This document shows, in pieces, positions 41,186-50,134 of a stretch of 64,000 nucleotides of DNA. Under the pieces are notes generated by a model. The model saw only the letters and a list, made by a program, of their open reading frames with translations, had not been told where the DNA came from and did no database searches. The DNA lies in assembly GCF_008017445.1 (NCBI RefSeq), contig NZ_VRSW01000002.1:248001-312000 (forward strand). The letters are read 5' to 3'. The position numbers and the translations under genes were made by a program. This DNA is from Microbacterium mitrae. Its GTDB lineage: Bacteria > Actinomycetota > Actinomycetes > Actinomycetales > Microbacteriaceae. The stretch's first letter is position 1, and the number at the start of each line of letters is the position of its first letter.

Positions 41186-43450
41186 TTGGAAGGTCCTGAA
41201 ATCACCGCTGCTGAAGCCGTTCTCGATAACGGACGCTTCGGCAAGCGCACCATCCGCTTCGAAACCGGTCGCCTCGCTCAGCAGGCGCAGGGTGCCGTAG
41301 CCGCCTACCTCGATGACGAAACCATGTTGCTGTCGGCAACAAGCGCATCGAAGAGCCCGCGTGAGGGCTTTGACTTCTTCCCGCTGACCGTCGACGTTGA
41401 AGAGCGCTCGTACGCAGCAGGCAAGATCCCCGGTTCGTTCTTCCGTCGTGAAGGCCGTCCCTCGACCGAGGCCATCCTGGTGTGCCGCCTCATCGACCGC
41501 CCGCTGCGCCCGTCGTTCGTTGACGGCCTGCGCAACGAGGTTCAGATTGTCGTCACCGTGCTGTCGATCGCCCCTGGCGAGTACTACGACGCACTCGCGA
41601 TCAACGCAGCTTCCGCATCGACCCAGATTTCTGGTCTGCCGTTCTCGGGTCCGATTGCCGGCGTTCGCCTGGCATTGATCCCGGGCATGGGTGCGCACGA
41701 AGACCAGTGGGTCGCGTTCCCCAACCATGAGCAGGTCGGCCAGGCCGTCTTTGACCTGATGGTTGCCGGTCGCGTTGTCACGAACAACGACGGAACCGAA
41801 GATGTCGCCATCATGATGGTTGAAGCTGAGGCAACCGAGCACAGCTGGGAGCTCATCAAGGGCGGCGCCACCAAGCCGAGCGAAGAAATCGTCGCTGCTG
41901 GTCTTGAGGCCGCAAAGCCGTTCCTGAAGCAGCTCGTCGAGGCGCAGGCCGAAATGGCTTCGCACTCCGCGAAGGAGCCGGGTGTCTACCCCGTCTTCCT
42001 GCCGTACAGCGAGCAGACCTACGCATTCGTCAACGAGAAGGCTTTCGCCGAGCTCGTCGACGTGTACCAGATCGCCGACAAGCAGGAGCGTCAGAACGCC
42101 GATGACGCGGTCAAGGACCGCGTCAAGGCTGAGCTCATCGCCAAGGTAGAAGCAGGCGAGCTGCCCGCAGTGGCAACGCTCGAGTTCTCGGCTGCTTACA
42201 AGTCGGTCACCAAGAAGATCGTTCGCGGCCGCATCCTCTCTGAGGGTGTTCGCATTGACGGTCGCGGCCTGGCAGACATCCGTCCGCTCGACGCAGAGGT
42301 GCAGGTCATCCCGCGCGTTCACGGCTCGGCGATCTTCCAGCGCGGCGAGACCCAGATTCTGGGCGTCACCACGCTGAACATGCTCAAGATGGAACAGCAG
42401 ATTGACTCGCTGTCGCCGACCACGAGCAAGCGCTACATGCACCACTACAACTTCCCGCCCTACTCGACCGGTGAGACCGGCCGTGTTGGTAGCCCGAAGC
42501 GCCGCGAGATCGGCCACGGCTTCCTCGCTGAGCGCGCACTGGTTCCGGTGCTGCCCAGCCGCGAGGAGTTCCCGTACGCGATCCGTCAGGTGTCTGAGGC
42601 TCTCGGCTCGAACGGTTCGACCTCGATGGGTTCGGTCTGCGCCTCGACGCTGTCGCTGCTGAACGCTGGTGTGCCGCTGCGCGCCGCTGTTGCGGGTATC
42701 GCCATGGGTCTGGTGTCTGACGAGGTTAACGGTGAGACGCGCTACGCCGCGCTGACCGACATTCTCGGTGCTGAAGATGCCCTGGGCGACATGGACTTCA
42801 AGGTTGCCGGTACTCGTGAGTTCATCACGGCGATCCAGCTCGACACGAAGCTTGATGGCATCCCCTCGTCGGTGCTGACCGCTGCTCTGCAGCAGGCACA
42901 CGACGCGCGCAACACGATTCTTGACGTGCTCAACGCGGCAATTGACGAGCCCGATGAGATGGCACCGACCGCACCGCGCGTGATCTCGGTGCAGATCCCC
43001 GTCGACAAGATCGGCGAGCTGATCGGCCCGAAGGGCAAGACGATCAACTCGATCCAGGATGAGACTGGCGCTCAGATCTCGATCGAAGAAGACGGAACCG
43101 TCTACATCGGCGCAACCGATGGCCCGTCGGCCGAGGCTGCCCGCGCTCAGGTCAACGCGATCGCAAACCCGACCAACCCCGAGGTTGGCGAGCAGTTCCT
43201 GGGTACGGTCGTCAAGATCGCAACCTTTGGCGCATTCATCTCGCTTCTGCCCGGCAAGGACGGCCTGCTGCACATCAGCGAGGTTCGTAAGCTCGCCGGT
43301 GGCAAGCGCGTCGAAAACGTCGAAGACGTTGTCTCGGTTGGCCAGAAGCTGCTGGTTCGCATCACGAAGATCGATGACCGCGGCAAGCTGTCGCTGGAGC
43401 CGGTCGTCGAAGAAGGCGAAGCAGCACCTGAGGCTCCGGCCGAAGACTAA
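41186..43450 (+). CDS. pnp: Polyribonucleotide nucleotidyltransferase (PNPase)
   Basis: A 754-residue PNPase, full length. Two RNase PH-like halves are separated by the helical domain: the first with [30 protein letters not shown], the second with [18 protein letters not shown] and the catalytic region [26 protein letters not shown] ([23 protein letters not shown]) and S1 ([28 protein letters not shown]) domains follow. It degrades RNA from the 3' end phosphorolytically and is a degradosome partner of RNase J or E. TTG 41186 is fixed by AAGGAGAG upstream. It is isolated from rpsO, its usual neighbour, and has its own leader. Confidence 0.97.
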   Translation: MEGPEITAAEAVLDNGRFGKRTIRFETGRLAQQAQGAVAAYLDDETMLLSATSASKSPREGFDFFPLTVDVEERSYAAGKIPGSFFRREGRPSTEAILVCRLIDRPLRPSFVDGLRNEVQIVVTVLSIAPGEYYDALAINAASASTQISGLPFSGPIAGVRLALIPGMGAHEDQWVAFPNHEQVGQAVFDLMVAGRVVTNNDGTEDVAIMMVEAEATEHSWELIKGGATKPSEEIVAAGLEAAKPFLKQLVEAQAEMASHSAKEPGVYPVFLPYSEQTYAFVNEKAFAELVDVYQIADKQERQNADDAVKDRVKAELIAKVEAGELPAVATLEFSAAYKSVTKKIVRGRILSEGVRIDGRGLADIRPLDAEVQVIPRVHGSAIFQRGETQILGVTTLNMLKMEQQIDSLSPTTSKRYMHHYNFPPYSTGETGRVGSPKRREIGHGFLAERALVPVLPSREEFPYAIRQVSEALGSNGSTSMGSVCASTLSLLNAGVPLRAAVAGIAMGLVSDEVNGETRYAALTDILGAEDALGDMDFKVAGTREFITAIQLDTKLDGIPSSVLTAALQQAHDARNTILDVLNAAIDEPDEMAPTAPRVISVQIPVDKIGELIGPKGKTINSIQDETGAQISIEEDGTVYIGATDGPSAEAARAQVNAIANPTNPEVGEQFLGTVVKIATFGAFISLLPGKDGLLHISEVRKLAGGKRVENVEDVVSVGQKLLVRITKIDDRGKLSLEPVVEEGEAAPEAPAED

Positions 43451-43457
43451 TCGCTAG

Positions 43458-43491
43458 CAAAGAGCCCATCCCCGCGGGGATGGGCTCTTTG
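43458..43491 (+). terminator. Terminator after pnp
   Basis: CAAAGAGCCCATCCCC and GGGGATGGGCTCTTTG form a perfect 16-bp stem with a tight loop, followed by TGTTG. Confidence 0.9.
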
Positions 43492-43528
43492 TGTTGTAAC
43501 CGGAACGTTATGCGCTGTTTCGGAAAAG

Positions 43529-43545
43529 TTCGCGTCACACGCGAA
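43529..43545. promoter_or_regulatory. Inverted repeat upstream of the AKR-like gene
   Basis: TTCGCG-tcaca-CGCGAA, 6-bp arms, about 85 bases before the next start; a possible regulator site. Confidence 0.3.
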
Positions 43546-43630
43546 TTTCACAGAGTGCGCACCGTACTCTCGTAAGAGGCAGAACGCAACATACAGGGGG
43601 TATGGCGCGAATGTCGGAGGCAGGTGAATC

Positions 43631-44647
43631 ATGACCAGCGGGGAAGCAATCGCTCATCCCTCGGTCGTGGTCGCCCCGGAGACGCATCCATCGGCTCCCA
43701 TTCCCGTTCAGGGCCGACCGATTGGCAGCCATGTTCGTGTCGCCCTTGGCGAGACGGGCTTCTCGATTTTCCCCGTCATCCTGGGCGGCGGCGAGTTCGG
43801 CTGGAAGGTCGATCAGCAGCACTCCTACGGCATTCTGGATCGCTTCTTCGATCTCGGCGGCAACATGGTGCACACCGCTGACAGTTTTGCAGCCGGCCGC
43901 AGCGAACTCATCATCGGCAAGTGGATGGCATCGCGCGCCGTGCGCGACGATATCGTTCTCGCCACGCGCGTTGGTGGCCACCCCGACAACCCGGGCCTTG
44001 GTTCCACGAATCTGGTGCGCGCCGTCGAAGCATCATTGCAGCGGCTCGGAACCACGCATATCGACGTGCTGTACCTCGATGGCACCGACACGCGCGCGCT
44101 CACTGAAGACACTCTCGCTACGGCCGAATGGTTGGTGGAGACGGGCAAGGTCCGCGCTATCGGAGCGCACGGTTTCAGCGCCGAACGCCTCGTGCAGTCG
44201 CGAATTCTGGCATCCGCAGGCTACCCGCGCATCACGGTGATCGACGTGCCATACAACATGGTGCGCCGCGACGAATTTGATTCGAACCTGCGACTTGTGG
44301 CCGGCGCTCAGGGCCTGGCGGTGACGCCGTCTCATCCACTCGAACACGGCTTCCTGTCTGGCGCTCACCGATCTCGTGCGCGGTTGCAACGGGGTGTGCG
44401 CGGTGACCAGCTGCGCACCAATCTGAACCGCCGCGGAACCCGGCTCCTTCGGGCGCTCGATGCCATCGCGGCCGAGCTCGGCGTGCCAGATGCCGCTATC
44501 GCGATCGCGTGGCTGCGCGCTCAGCGCCTGATCACAGCGCCAATTGTCAACGTGTACGCCGAGGCCCACGTCGACGAGCTCATGCAGGGTGTTGGCGTGT
44601 CTTTGGGGCGCGCGAACCTGGCAGAACTCACCCGCGCGCTGAGCTGA
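43631..44647 (+). CDS. Aldo/keto-reductase-fold protein lacking the catalytic tetrad
   Basis: A 338-residue protein with the AKR barrel pattern (ILGGGEFGWKV, GRSELIIGKWM, RDDIVLATRVGG, THIDVLYLDGTD, VRAIGAHGFSAERL). All four positions of the catalytic Asp-Tyr-Lys-His tetrad are changed: His81 in VHTADSF for Asp, Phe86 for Tyr, Arg113 in ATRV for Lys and Asp150 in YLDGTD for His. Normal reductase chemistry is therefore unlikely. NADP binding or a structural or regulatory role is possible, as for voltage-channel beta subunits. GGAGG nine bases upstream supports ATG 43631. An AKR gene downstream of pnp is, as far as I recall, common in this family. Confidence 0.82.
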   Translation: MTSGEAIAHPSVVVAPETHPSAPIPVQGRPIGSHVRVALGETGFSIFPVILGGGEFGWKVDQQHSYGILDRFFDLGGNMVHTADSFAAGRSELIIGKWMASRAVRDDIVLATRVGGHPDNPGLGSTNLVRAVEASLQRLGTTHIDVLYLDGTDTRALTEDTLATAEWLVETGKVRAIGAHGFSAERLVQSRILASAGYPRITVIDVPYNMVRRDEFDSNLRLVAGAQGLAVTPSHPLEHGFLSGAHRSRARLQRGVRGDQLRTNLNRRGTRLLRALDAIAAELGVPDAAIAIAWLRAQRLITAPIVNVYAEAHVDELMQGVGVSLGRANLAELTRALS

Positions 44648-44708
44648 CCTCACCTGTCGGCGGTGCCGGGTAGGGTGGAGGTGTTCCGGCAAAGAGACGA
44701 GTGATTTC

Positions 44709-45311
44709 GTGACGCACTACATCTACCTGGTCCGGCACGGCGAGCAACAAGATGCCGAGCACGGGCTTCCCGACGGACCGCTTTCTCCACGCGGTGTGCG
44801 GCAGGCAGAGGCCATCGCCGACCGACTTTCCGGCGTGCCGCTGGACGCGGTGTGGCACTCCCCGTTAGAGCGCGCCAGCGAGACCGCGCGCATCGTCGCG
44901 CAGCGCCTACCGGCGATTGAGCCGCAGCCACACGCCCTGCTCTTCGACTGCATCCCTACCGGGATGGAAGACGATACCCCCGCCGTGTTCGAACCCTTCT
45001 TTGGTTCCGTCACCGACGAGGAGATCGAGGCTGGCAAGGCTCAGATGTCTGACGCGGTCGCCGAATTCTTGGGTCGCAAGTCGGGAGACGTGCACGAGTT
45101 GCTCATCACCCACAACTTCGTCATCGCGCGCTTTGTGACCGAGGTGCTCGGCGCCCCGGCCTGGCGCTGGATGACGCTGAACCAGGCCAACGCTGGCCTC
45201 ACGATTCTGGCGCAGAAGCAGAGCCGTCCGTGGACGCTCATCACGCACAACGATCTCGCGCACTTGCCGTTCGAAGACCGTACCGGCTTGCCGGAGAATA
45301 CCCTCGTCTGA
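44709..45311 (+). CDS. Histidine phosphatase family (PGAM-like) protein
   Basis: A 200-residue protein with the catalytic RHGEQ near residue 9, the second-arginine region SPLERASETARIVAQRL and the distal His in LLITHNFVIARFV. These define the phosphoglycerate-mutase-like histidine phosphatases, which pass through a phosphohistidine. The substrate is unknown; homologues range from phosphoglycerate to small phosphoesters. GTG 44709 is the visible start and its ribosome site is weak. dapB follows after 33 bases but seems to have its own promoter. Confidence 0.88.
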   Translation: MTHYIYLVRHGEQQDAEHGLPDGPLSPRGVRQAEAIADRLSGVPLDAVWHSPLERASETARIVAQRLPAIEPQPHALLFDCIPTGMEDDTPAVFEPFFGSVTDEEIEAGKAQMSDAVAEFLGRKSGDVHELLITHNFVIARFVTEVLGAPAWRWMTLNQANAGLTILAQKQSRPWTLITHNDLAHLPFEDRTGLPENTLV

Positions 45312-45332
45312 GCCGTCAGACGGCGAGCGATT

Positions 45333-45338
45333 TAGGAT
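45333..45338 (+). promoter_or_regulatory. -10 box of dapB
   Basis: TAGGAT ends six bases before the dapB ATG (45345), predicting a leaderless message. Confidence 0.5.
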
Positions 45339-45344
45339 GGAACC

Positions 45345-46097
45345 ATGACCACCCGTGTTGCCCTCGTTGGCGCTTCCGGCAAGCTCGGAACCATCATTCA
45401 TCGCGTTATCGATGGGCTCGACGGTATCGAGGTGACGCACGCTCTCGGCTCGCGAGATACCTTTGCGTCCCTCTCCGAGGTCGACCTGGTTGTTGACGCA
45501 ACGCACCCGGTTGTCAGCGCTGAGGTCGTCGCTGAGGCGATTGCCGCACGGGTTAACGTGCTGGTAGCAACGTCGGGGTGGTCGGCGGATCGGATCAGCG
45601 CGCTGCGCCCCGCGGTGGCCGAAGCCGGCATCGGGGTGGTGTTCATTCCCAACTTTTCGTTGGGCTCGATCGTGGCGACCGCACTTGCTGCCGCGGCCGG
45701 ACGCCTGTTTGACTCCGTGGAGATCGTCGAGGCGCATCGCGACACCAAGATTGATTCGCCCAGCGGAACCGCGGTGCGCACCGCAGAGTTGATTGCTGCC
45801 GCGCGCGAGGTTCCGGTGGCCGCGCCGCACGTTGATCAGCGTGCTCGCGGCCAGCAGGTGGCATCTGTGCCCGTGCATTCCCTGCGCAGGCCGGGAGTCA
45901 TCGCCAGGCAAGACGTGATCTTGTCGGGCCCGGGGGAGTCGCTGACGATTACGCACGACACCATCGATTCAGCCGCAGCCTACGCGCCCGGCATTGCCAT
46001 CGCGGTGCGCTCCGCACTCGATGTCACCGGCATCGTCGTGGGTCTCGAGAACTTTGTCGACATCGGAATCGGCGCCCCGGCCGGAGGCGACCAGTGA
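45345..46097 (+). CDS. dapB: 4-hydroxy-tetrahydrodipicolinate reductase
   Basis: A 250-residue NAD(P)H-dependent reductase of the diaminopimelate/lysine pathway, acting right after DapA. The Rossmann motif is VALVGASGKLG at residues 5-15. The substrate loop reads EAHRDTKIDSPSGTA, where the classical form is E-x-HH-x2-K-x-DAPSGTA; the second His is Arg here while Lys and SGT remain. The C-terminal FVDIGIGAPAGGDQ is usual. It is shorter than gamma-proteobacterial DapB (about 270 residues), as in other actinobacteria. The stop overlaps the next gene (GTGA). Confidence 0.93.
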   Translation: MTTRVALVGASGKLGTIIHRVIDGLDGIEVTHALGSRDTFASLSEVDLVVDATHPVVSAEVVAEAIAARVNVLVATSGWSADRISALRPAVAEAGIGVVFIPNFSLGSIVATALAAAAGRLFDSVEIVEAHRDTKIDSPSGTAVRTAELIAAAREVPVAAPHVDQRARGQQVASVPVHSLRRPGVIARQDVILSGPGESLTITHDTIDSAAAYAPGIAIAVRSALDVTGIVVGLENFVDIGIGAPAGGDQ

Positions 46098-46540
46098 CCA
46101 ACCGCATCGGCGCCATCGTGATGGCGGTGGTTCTTGCGCTCTACATCGTTTTTGTGGCTCAGCGCGGCGTCATCATGCTCTCGACCGGAGACCCGATCGC
46201 GGTCACGATGGGCATCGCTCTTTTGGTGCTCCCGCTCATCGGCGCGTGGGCGCTGTGGCGTGAGGTGCAGTTTGGCCGTCACTCCGACCGGCTTGGCCGC
46301 GTGCTTGAGGCCGAGGATGCGCTGCCGCATGAAGAGGTTGCGGTGTATCCGAGCGGGCGCCCCCGCAAAGATGCTGGCGACGAGCTCTTTCCGCAGTATC
46401 GCGCCGACGTTGAGGCCAACCCGACCGATTGGCGCTCGTGGTACCGCCTCGGCCTGGTGTATGACGCCGCGGGTGACCGTCCGCGCGCACGACAGGCAAT
46501 TCGCAAGGCGATCTCTCTCGAAAAGCACGCGACCGCGTAG
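46094..46540 (+). CDS. Membrane protein with a TPR-like C-terminus
   Basis: A 148-residue protein. Two hydrophobic helices (about residues 3-24 and 33-55) are followed by a soluble part that ends in a single TPR-like unit, DWRSWYRLGLVYDAAGDRPRARQAIRKAISLEK. It begins with GTG inside the stop of dapB, so it is translated together with it. A similar membrane-anchored TPR protein follows dapB in other Microbacteriaceae as far as I recall; its role is unknown. It is convergent with the next gene. Confidence 0.8.
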   Translation: MTNRIGAIVMAVVLALYIVFVAQRGVIMLSTGDPIAVTMGIALLVLPLIGAWALWREVQFGRHSDRLGRVLEAEDALPHEEVAVYPSGRPRKDAGDELFPQYRADVEANPTDWRSWYRLGLVYDAAGDRPRARQAIRKAISLEKHATA

Positions 46541-46551
46541 CCGCACCTCGT

Positions 46552-46592
46552 GGTTCCGTAGCTCGTGGTTCCGCAGCCGAAGCGCGGTTCCG
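46552..46592 (+). repeat. Short tandem GGTTCCG repeat in a convergent spacer
   Basis: GGTTCCG at 46552, 46567 and 46586, each in a (C)GTGGTTCCG(T/C)AGC-like context, fills the 66-base gap between two convergent genes. Confidence 0.55.
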
Positions 46593-46606
46593 TAGCCGCG
46601 AAAGTT

Positions 46607-47509
46607 CTAGGCGTCGAGGCGGAGCCCGGCGAGCGAATCGTGAATGGCTTCTTCTGCCGTTGGGTAGCGGAACGCGTAGCCCGCATCGAGCAGGCGCTGC
46701 GGCCTCACCTCGGTGTCGATGAGCAACAGGTTGTTGGCAGCCTCGCGGCCGAGCACGGCGCGCAACGCGAACGCCGGAACCGGAACCAGGTAGGGCTTGT
46801 TGAGTTCGCGCGCGACCGCGAACGTGATGTCGGTCGCGGTGGCCCGTGTCGGACCCGTGATGTTGACGGGGCCGGCGAGACGGCGTTCTGCAGCAAAGCG
46901 CAAGCCGGCGACGGCATCTTCGTAGGCGACCCACGGCCAACTCTGGGTTCCGGTGCCGAGGCGACCAGCAACGCCCGCGAGCGTCAACGGAATCAGCGGG
47001 CGCAACACGCTGTCGGGGTGCAACACCACACCGATGCGGGCATGCGTTGTCGGCGTGGTTGTCAGCCTGGTCGAAACCTCGGTGACCTCGGCCAGTGCCG
47101 CCGTGAAGCCTGATCCGATCGGGGAGCTCTCGTCGACGCGACCGGCGTCAAAACCGTAGATGCCTGCGGCGGAGGCATGCACGAAGTGGGGCGCGTCGGG
47201 CCCGAGTGTCGCGAGTGCTCGAGCGATCAGGTGGCGCGGAACCACGCGAGAGTGTCGAAACTCGGCGCGCTTCTTCTTCGTCCACGGCAGCGATCCGACG
47301 GACGAACCGTTGAGACAGAACACCGCGCTCGCGCCGGCAAGAACAGTGGGGTCAAGGTCGCGACCGTCCATCCACCGAACCTCGTCAGGCGAGGTAGCGT
47401 CGCGCCGCACCAGGCGCACGACCCGAATGCCGTCATTCTCGAACGACGCAGCGAGGGCGCGTCCGATAAAGCCAGACGCGCCCCCGATGACGACAAACTC
47501 GTTAGGCAA
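46607..47509 (-). CDS. TIGR01777-family NAD(P)-binding epimerase-like protein
   Basis: A 300-residue extended short-chain dehydrogenase-like protein. FVVIGGASGFIGRALA near residue 4 is the dinucleotide-binding motif; LPWTKKKRAEFRHSRVVPRHLIARAL, HASAAGIYG and the C-terminal RPQRLLDAGYAFRYPTAEEAI identify the TIGR01777 (YfcH/SDR39U1) group. No reaction is established for this group. The TTG start overlaps the OsmC gene by eight bases and has GAGG upstream, so the two form an operon. Confidence 0.88.
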   Translation of the reverse strand: MPNEFVVIGGASGFIGRALAASFENDGIRVVRLVRRDATSPDEVRWMDGRDLDPTVLAGASAVFCLNGSSVGSLPWTKKKRAEFRHSRVVPRHLIARALATLGPDAPHFVHASAAGIYGFDAGRVDESSPIGSGFTAALAEVTEVSTRLTTTPTTHARIGVVLHPDSVLRPLIPLTLAGVAGRLGTGTQSWPWVAYEDAVAGLRFAAERRLAGPVNITGPTRATATDITFAVARELNKPYLVPVPAFALRAVLGREAANNLLLIDTEVRPQRLLDAGYAFRYPTAEEAIHDSLAGLRLDA

Positions 47510-47927
47510 GCGTTGCCTCGAGGGTGATGTCGATGCCGGCCAGTGCTGCCGAAACCGGGCAACCGGCCTTGGCTTCAGCGGCGATGCGCTGGAAGTCCTC
47601 TTCTGAAAGACCCGGAACCGAGGCGTTCAGGTTGAGGTGGCTGCCGGAGATTCCGACACCGGGCTGAAACGTGACCGATGCCGTCGTCTGCAGACGCTCC
47701 GGGGGAGTGCCGTTCTGCGTCAGAGCGTGCGAGAGTGCCATGCTGAAGCACGACGCGTGAGCCGCCGCAATGAGCTCTTCGGGCGTTGTCGTCGAGTCAG
47801 AACCCTCCGAGCGCGCCTTCCAGTTCACGTTGAAGGTGCCGACGTGTGACGTGTCGAGCGCCACCGTGCCGCTACCTTCGGTCAGCGAGCCTTCCCATAC
47901 TGTTGTTGCTTCGCTCGTTACCGCCAT
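47502..47927 (-). CDS. OsmC/OhrA-family peroxiredoxin-like protein
   Basis: A 141-residue protein of the OsmC subfamily. Both redox cysteines are present, in AHASCFSMALSHAL and KAGCPVSAAL, with EELIAAAHASCF typical of OsmC rather than Ohr. OsmC reduces organic hydroperoxides with a thiol cofactor. AGGAGG precedes ATG 47927. It is followed by the overlapping epimerase-like gene. Confidence 0.93.
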   Translation of the reverse strand: MAVTSEATTVWEGSLTEGSGTVALDTSHVGTFNVNWKARSEGSDSTTTPEELIAAAHASCFSMALSHALTQNGTPPERLQTTASVTFQPGVGISGSHLNLNASVPGLSEEDFQRIAAEAKAGCPVSAALAGIDITLEATLA

Positions 47928-47983
47928 GGGTCCTCCTGTCGTTGGCCTGTGCATCGAGCCTAACGAGGTTTGCGCGCGCGTGG

Positions 47984-48445
47984 CTAGGCTGTCGCGCGCG
48001 ACCGGATCCGTTGCAGCAGCAGATACATCTGGCATCCGAGGCAGAAGTTGAACGCAGCATTGAGAAACGCCGCGGCGAAAGCGATGACGGCGGCGATCAG
48101 GATGGCGTGCGGAACCCCGATGAGGTGAAGGAGTACGCCAGCGCCCGCAACAACGAGCCCGACACCCTGCGCGAAACGCGGCGGACGCGGATCTTCCCGT
48201 TCTGTCGGCGGCGCCAGACGTGGCGCGACCACGCGCCGGTATAGAACGCCCCACGGAGCGGTCTCGGGGGAGGCCACACCCCACGCGAACAGCGCGGTAA
48301 CGATGAGCAGCGCGAAAAACGCGGGAGTGAGAATGACGCCCGCGGGCGCCGTCAACGCGAGAAGGATCGTGACGGCGAGCAGGGTTGCCGTGATGGTCGC
48401 CGCAAAGCGGGGGCCGCGTGGATCAATGCCGTGAGGTTGAGACAT
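47984..48445 (-). CDS. DUF4395 membrane protein
   Basis: A 153-residue protein with four hydrophobic helices and the characteristic C-terminal NFCLGCQMY with a CxxC pair. DUF4395 genes usually sit next to a thioredoxin-like gene, as here: the thioredoxin domain gene ends 23 bases inside this one. The CxxC at the membrane could take part in thiol-disulfide exchange with that partner, though no biochemical role is established. ATG 48445 was chosen because MSQPHGIDPRGPRF fits the family start. Confidence 0.85.
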   Translation of the reverse strand: MSQPHGIDPRGPRFAATITATLLAVTILLALTAPAGVILTPAFFALLIVTALFAWGVASPETAPWGVLYRRVVAPRLAPPTEREDPRPPRFAQGVGLVVAGAGVLLHLIGVPHAILIAAVIAFAAAFLNAAFNFCLGCQMYLLLQRIRSRATA

Positions 48446-48875
48446 CGTGGTCCTTTCGGAGCGCCGCGAGGTGCAGGCGAACCGCATCGGGCGTGGGAAC
48501 TCCGACAATGCGTGCGGTGACGACGCCGCGCTCATTGACGATCAGGGTGGTGGGTGTTTGCAAGATGCCGTAGCGCGCGGCAAGGTCTGCTCGATTCGTG
48601 AGGTCGACATCGACGTGCTCAACGCCATTGCTCTCTGCGGCAAGTTCGCCGAGCAGGCGGCGAACGCCGGGGCAGCGAGCGCACATGTCGGTGGAGAATT
48701 GCACCAGCGTTCCGGCGGGGGCAAACCGTTCAACCGCAAGATCGACGGCGTCGACTCGAGCGGCGTTGTCGGAGAGAACTCTGACCCGACCATCGCGCGA
48801 GCGCAGGAGCACGCCGATGCCCGCGACCACCGCGATGATGGCGGCGAGCGTGGCAAGTGCGGGCGTAATTTCCAC
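48423..48875 (-). CDS. Membrane-anchored thioredoxin-like protein
   Basis: About 150 residues: an N-terminal membrane anchor (PALATLAAIIAVVAGIGVLL) and a thioredoxin domain with active site FSTDMCARCPGVR (CARC) and the cis-Pro region LQTPTTLIV. It is oriented to work outside the membrane or at its surface. GTG 48875 is preferred because TACGAT lies seven bases upstream and the first in-frame ATG (48932) would leave only 19 bases to the divergent dehydrogenase gene. It overlaps the DUF4395 gene, with which it probably forms a redox pair. Confidence 0.83.
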   Translation of the reverse strand: MEITPALATLAAIIAVVAGIGVLLRSRDGRVRVLSDNAARVDAVDLAVERFAPAGTLVQFSTDMCARCPGVRRLLGELAAESNGVEHVDVDLTNRADLAARYGILQTPTTLIVNERGVVTARIVGVPTPDAVRLHLAALRKDHDVSTSRH

Positions 48876-48939
48876 GTCTCGAATCGTACGTCTCGCGCTG
48901 ACGCGCCGGCGTTTTGTGTCGAAATCTTTCATGACCGCC

Positions 48940-48945
48940 TAGGTT
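48940..48945 (+). promoter_or_regulatory. -10 box of the SDR gene
   Basis: TAGGTT ends six bases before the ATG at 48952; a leaderless message is predicted. Confidence 0.5.
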
Positions 48946-48951
48946 GGGGTC

Positions 48952-49704
48952 ATGCCTCGCACCGCCCTGATCACTGGCGCCAGCTCCGGACTCGGCGCCG
49001 AATACGCACGTCAGCTCGCCGCCCGAGGGGCACACGTCGTGCTCGTGGGACGAGCGGCGAGTGCCCTGCAAACGGTTGCCGACGAGGCCGAGCGCCTCGG
49101 TGGTTCCGCGACCGTGCTGGTTGCCGACCTGTTGAAGCCGGACGATCTGGCGCGCGTTGTAGACCGCGTAAAGTCCGAGGATTTGCCGATCGACATGTTG
49201 ATCAATAACGCGGGCTTCGGACTGCCGCTTGATTTCGCCACCAACGATGTGTCGGCCGAGCTTGATCACCTCACGCTGCATGTCGCCGTACCGCTGCAAC
49301 TCTCGCACGCGGCTCTGCAGGTCATGGCGACGCGCGGCGGACGCATTCTCAACGTGGCCTCGATCGCGGCCTATATTCCGCGTTCCACATATGGTGCGTG
49401 TAAGCAGTGGCTAGTGTCGTTCTCGCGGTGGGCGAATACGCACTATGAAAACGTGACCGTGACGGCGGTATGCCCGGGCTACACCCACACCAACTTTCAT
49501 GAGCGGATGGGACTCGAGCCCGGCAACGAGGGAGTACCCGGGTGGATGTGGCTCAATGCCTCTGACGTCGTTGCCGAGTCCCTGCGGGATGCCGCGCGAG
49601 GAAAGGCCGTGTCGATTCCGTCCCTCAAATACAAACTCATTGCCAAGCTGACGGCCATCCTGCCTGACCCCGCGCTCGCGCGGCTGGGCTCCCGCGGGAG
49701 GTAG
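48952..49704 (+). CDS. Short-chain dehydrogenase/reductase
   Basis: A 250-residue classical SDR. TGASSGLG (cofactor loop, near residue 8), NNAGFG, the Ser in NVASIAAY and the catalytic Tyr147/Lys151 in YGACK are all in place. Arg/Gly after the first strand (LVGRAA) suggests NADP(H) preference. The substrate is unknown. The start is fixed by the -10 box six bases upstream. It stands alone, and the repeat-rich region containing the second DUF559 gene follows. Confidence 0.9.
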   Translation: MPRTALITGASSGLGAEYARQLAARGAHVVLVGRAASALQTVADEAERLGGSATVLVADLLKPDDLARVVDRVKSEDLPIDMLINNAGFGLPLDFATNDVSAELDHLTLHVAVPLQLSHAALQVMATRGGRILNVASIAAYIPRSTYGACKQWLVSFSRWANTHYENVTVTAVCPGYTHTNFHERMGLEPGNEGVPGWMWLNASDVVAESLRDAARGKAVSIPSLKYKLIAKLTAILPDPALARLGSRGR

Positions 49705-49784
49705 GGAACGCGGGAGCCTGCGCGGGAGGTAAGGAGAACGGGCGTGAAACTGGAGACAACAGTTCCGACGCGCGGCAACGCCGA

Positions 49785-49900
49785 TCGGCCTAGGGCGACG
49801 GCAGGTCGGGCCTAGCGCGGCGGTAGCTCGGGCCTAGGGGACGGCATCTCGAGACTCGGGCGACCGCAGCTCGGGTCTCGGGCGAACCTAGCCCTCGGAT
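49785..49900 (+). repeat. Imperfect 21-22 bp tandem repeats
   Basis: TCGG(G)CCTAG units start at 49785, 49806 and 49828, each followed by a (G)CGGC-like segment. Shorter TCGGGC units continue to about 49900. Confidence 0.55.
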
Positions 49901-49926
49901 TCGGGCTGGGGCGAATCTCAGCTCAC

Positions 49927-49994
49927 GTCGGAGAAGTGGCCGCACGTCAGCCGACACGCCGACGATTCGTCACTTCGGCCACAGGGCTTCCGAC
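49927..49994 (-). repeat. Diverged palindromic element H (left flank of DUF559 gene B)
   Basis: GTCGGA (49927-49932) and TCCGAC (49989-49994) bound exactly 68 bp. Read on the minus strand it contains CGGCGTG at position 34 and matches element I at 44 of 68 positions without gaps, including the last eight bases. The AAATG extension of copies A to G is lost. Confidence 0.6.
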
Positions 49995-50134
49995 GCCCGG
50001 CAAGTGTCGGCGAGGCTTCGATGCCGAGTGCGGGTCGGCACCATTCAGACGCCCGGGGCGTGTCGCCACGGTTTCGGCGCCCACTTAGCCGAGGAGGCGA
50101 GAGTTTTCCTCCACAGGGCGGAACCAAGGGGCGG

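Noticed and set aside
41162..43273. A 703-codon open frame antisense to pnp
   Set aside because: Same high-GC antisense artefact; pnp is unmistakable on the other strand.
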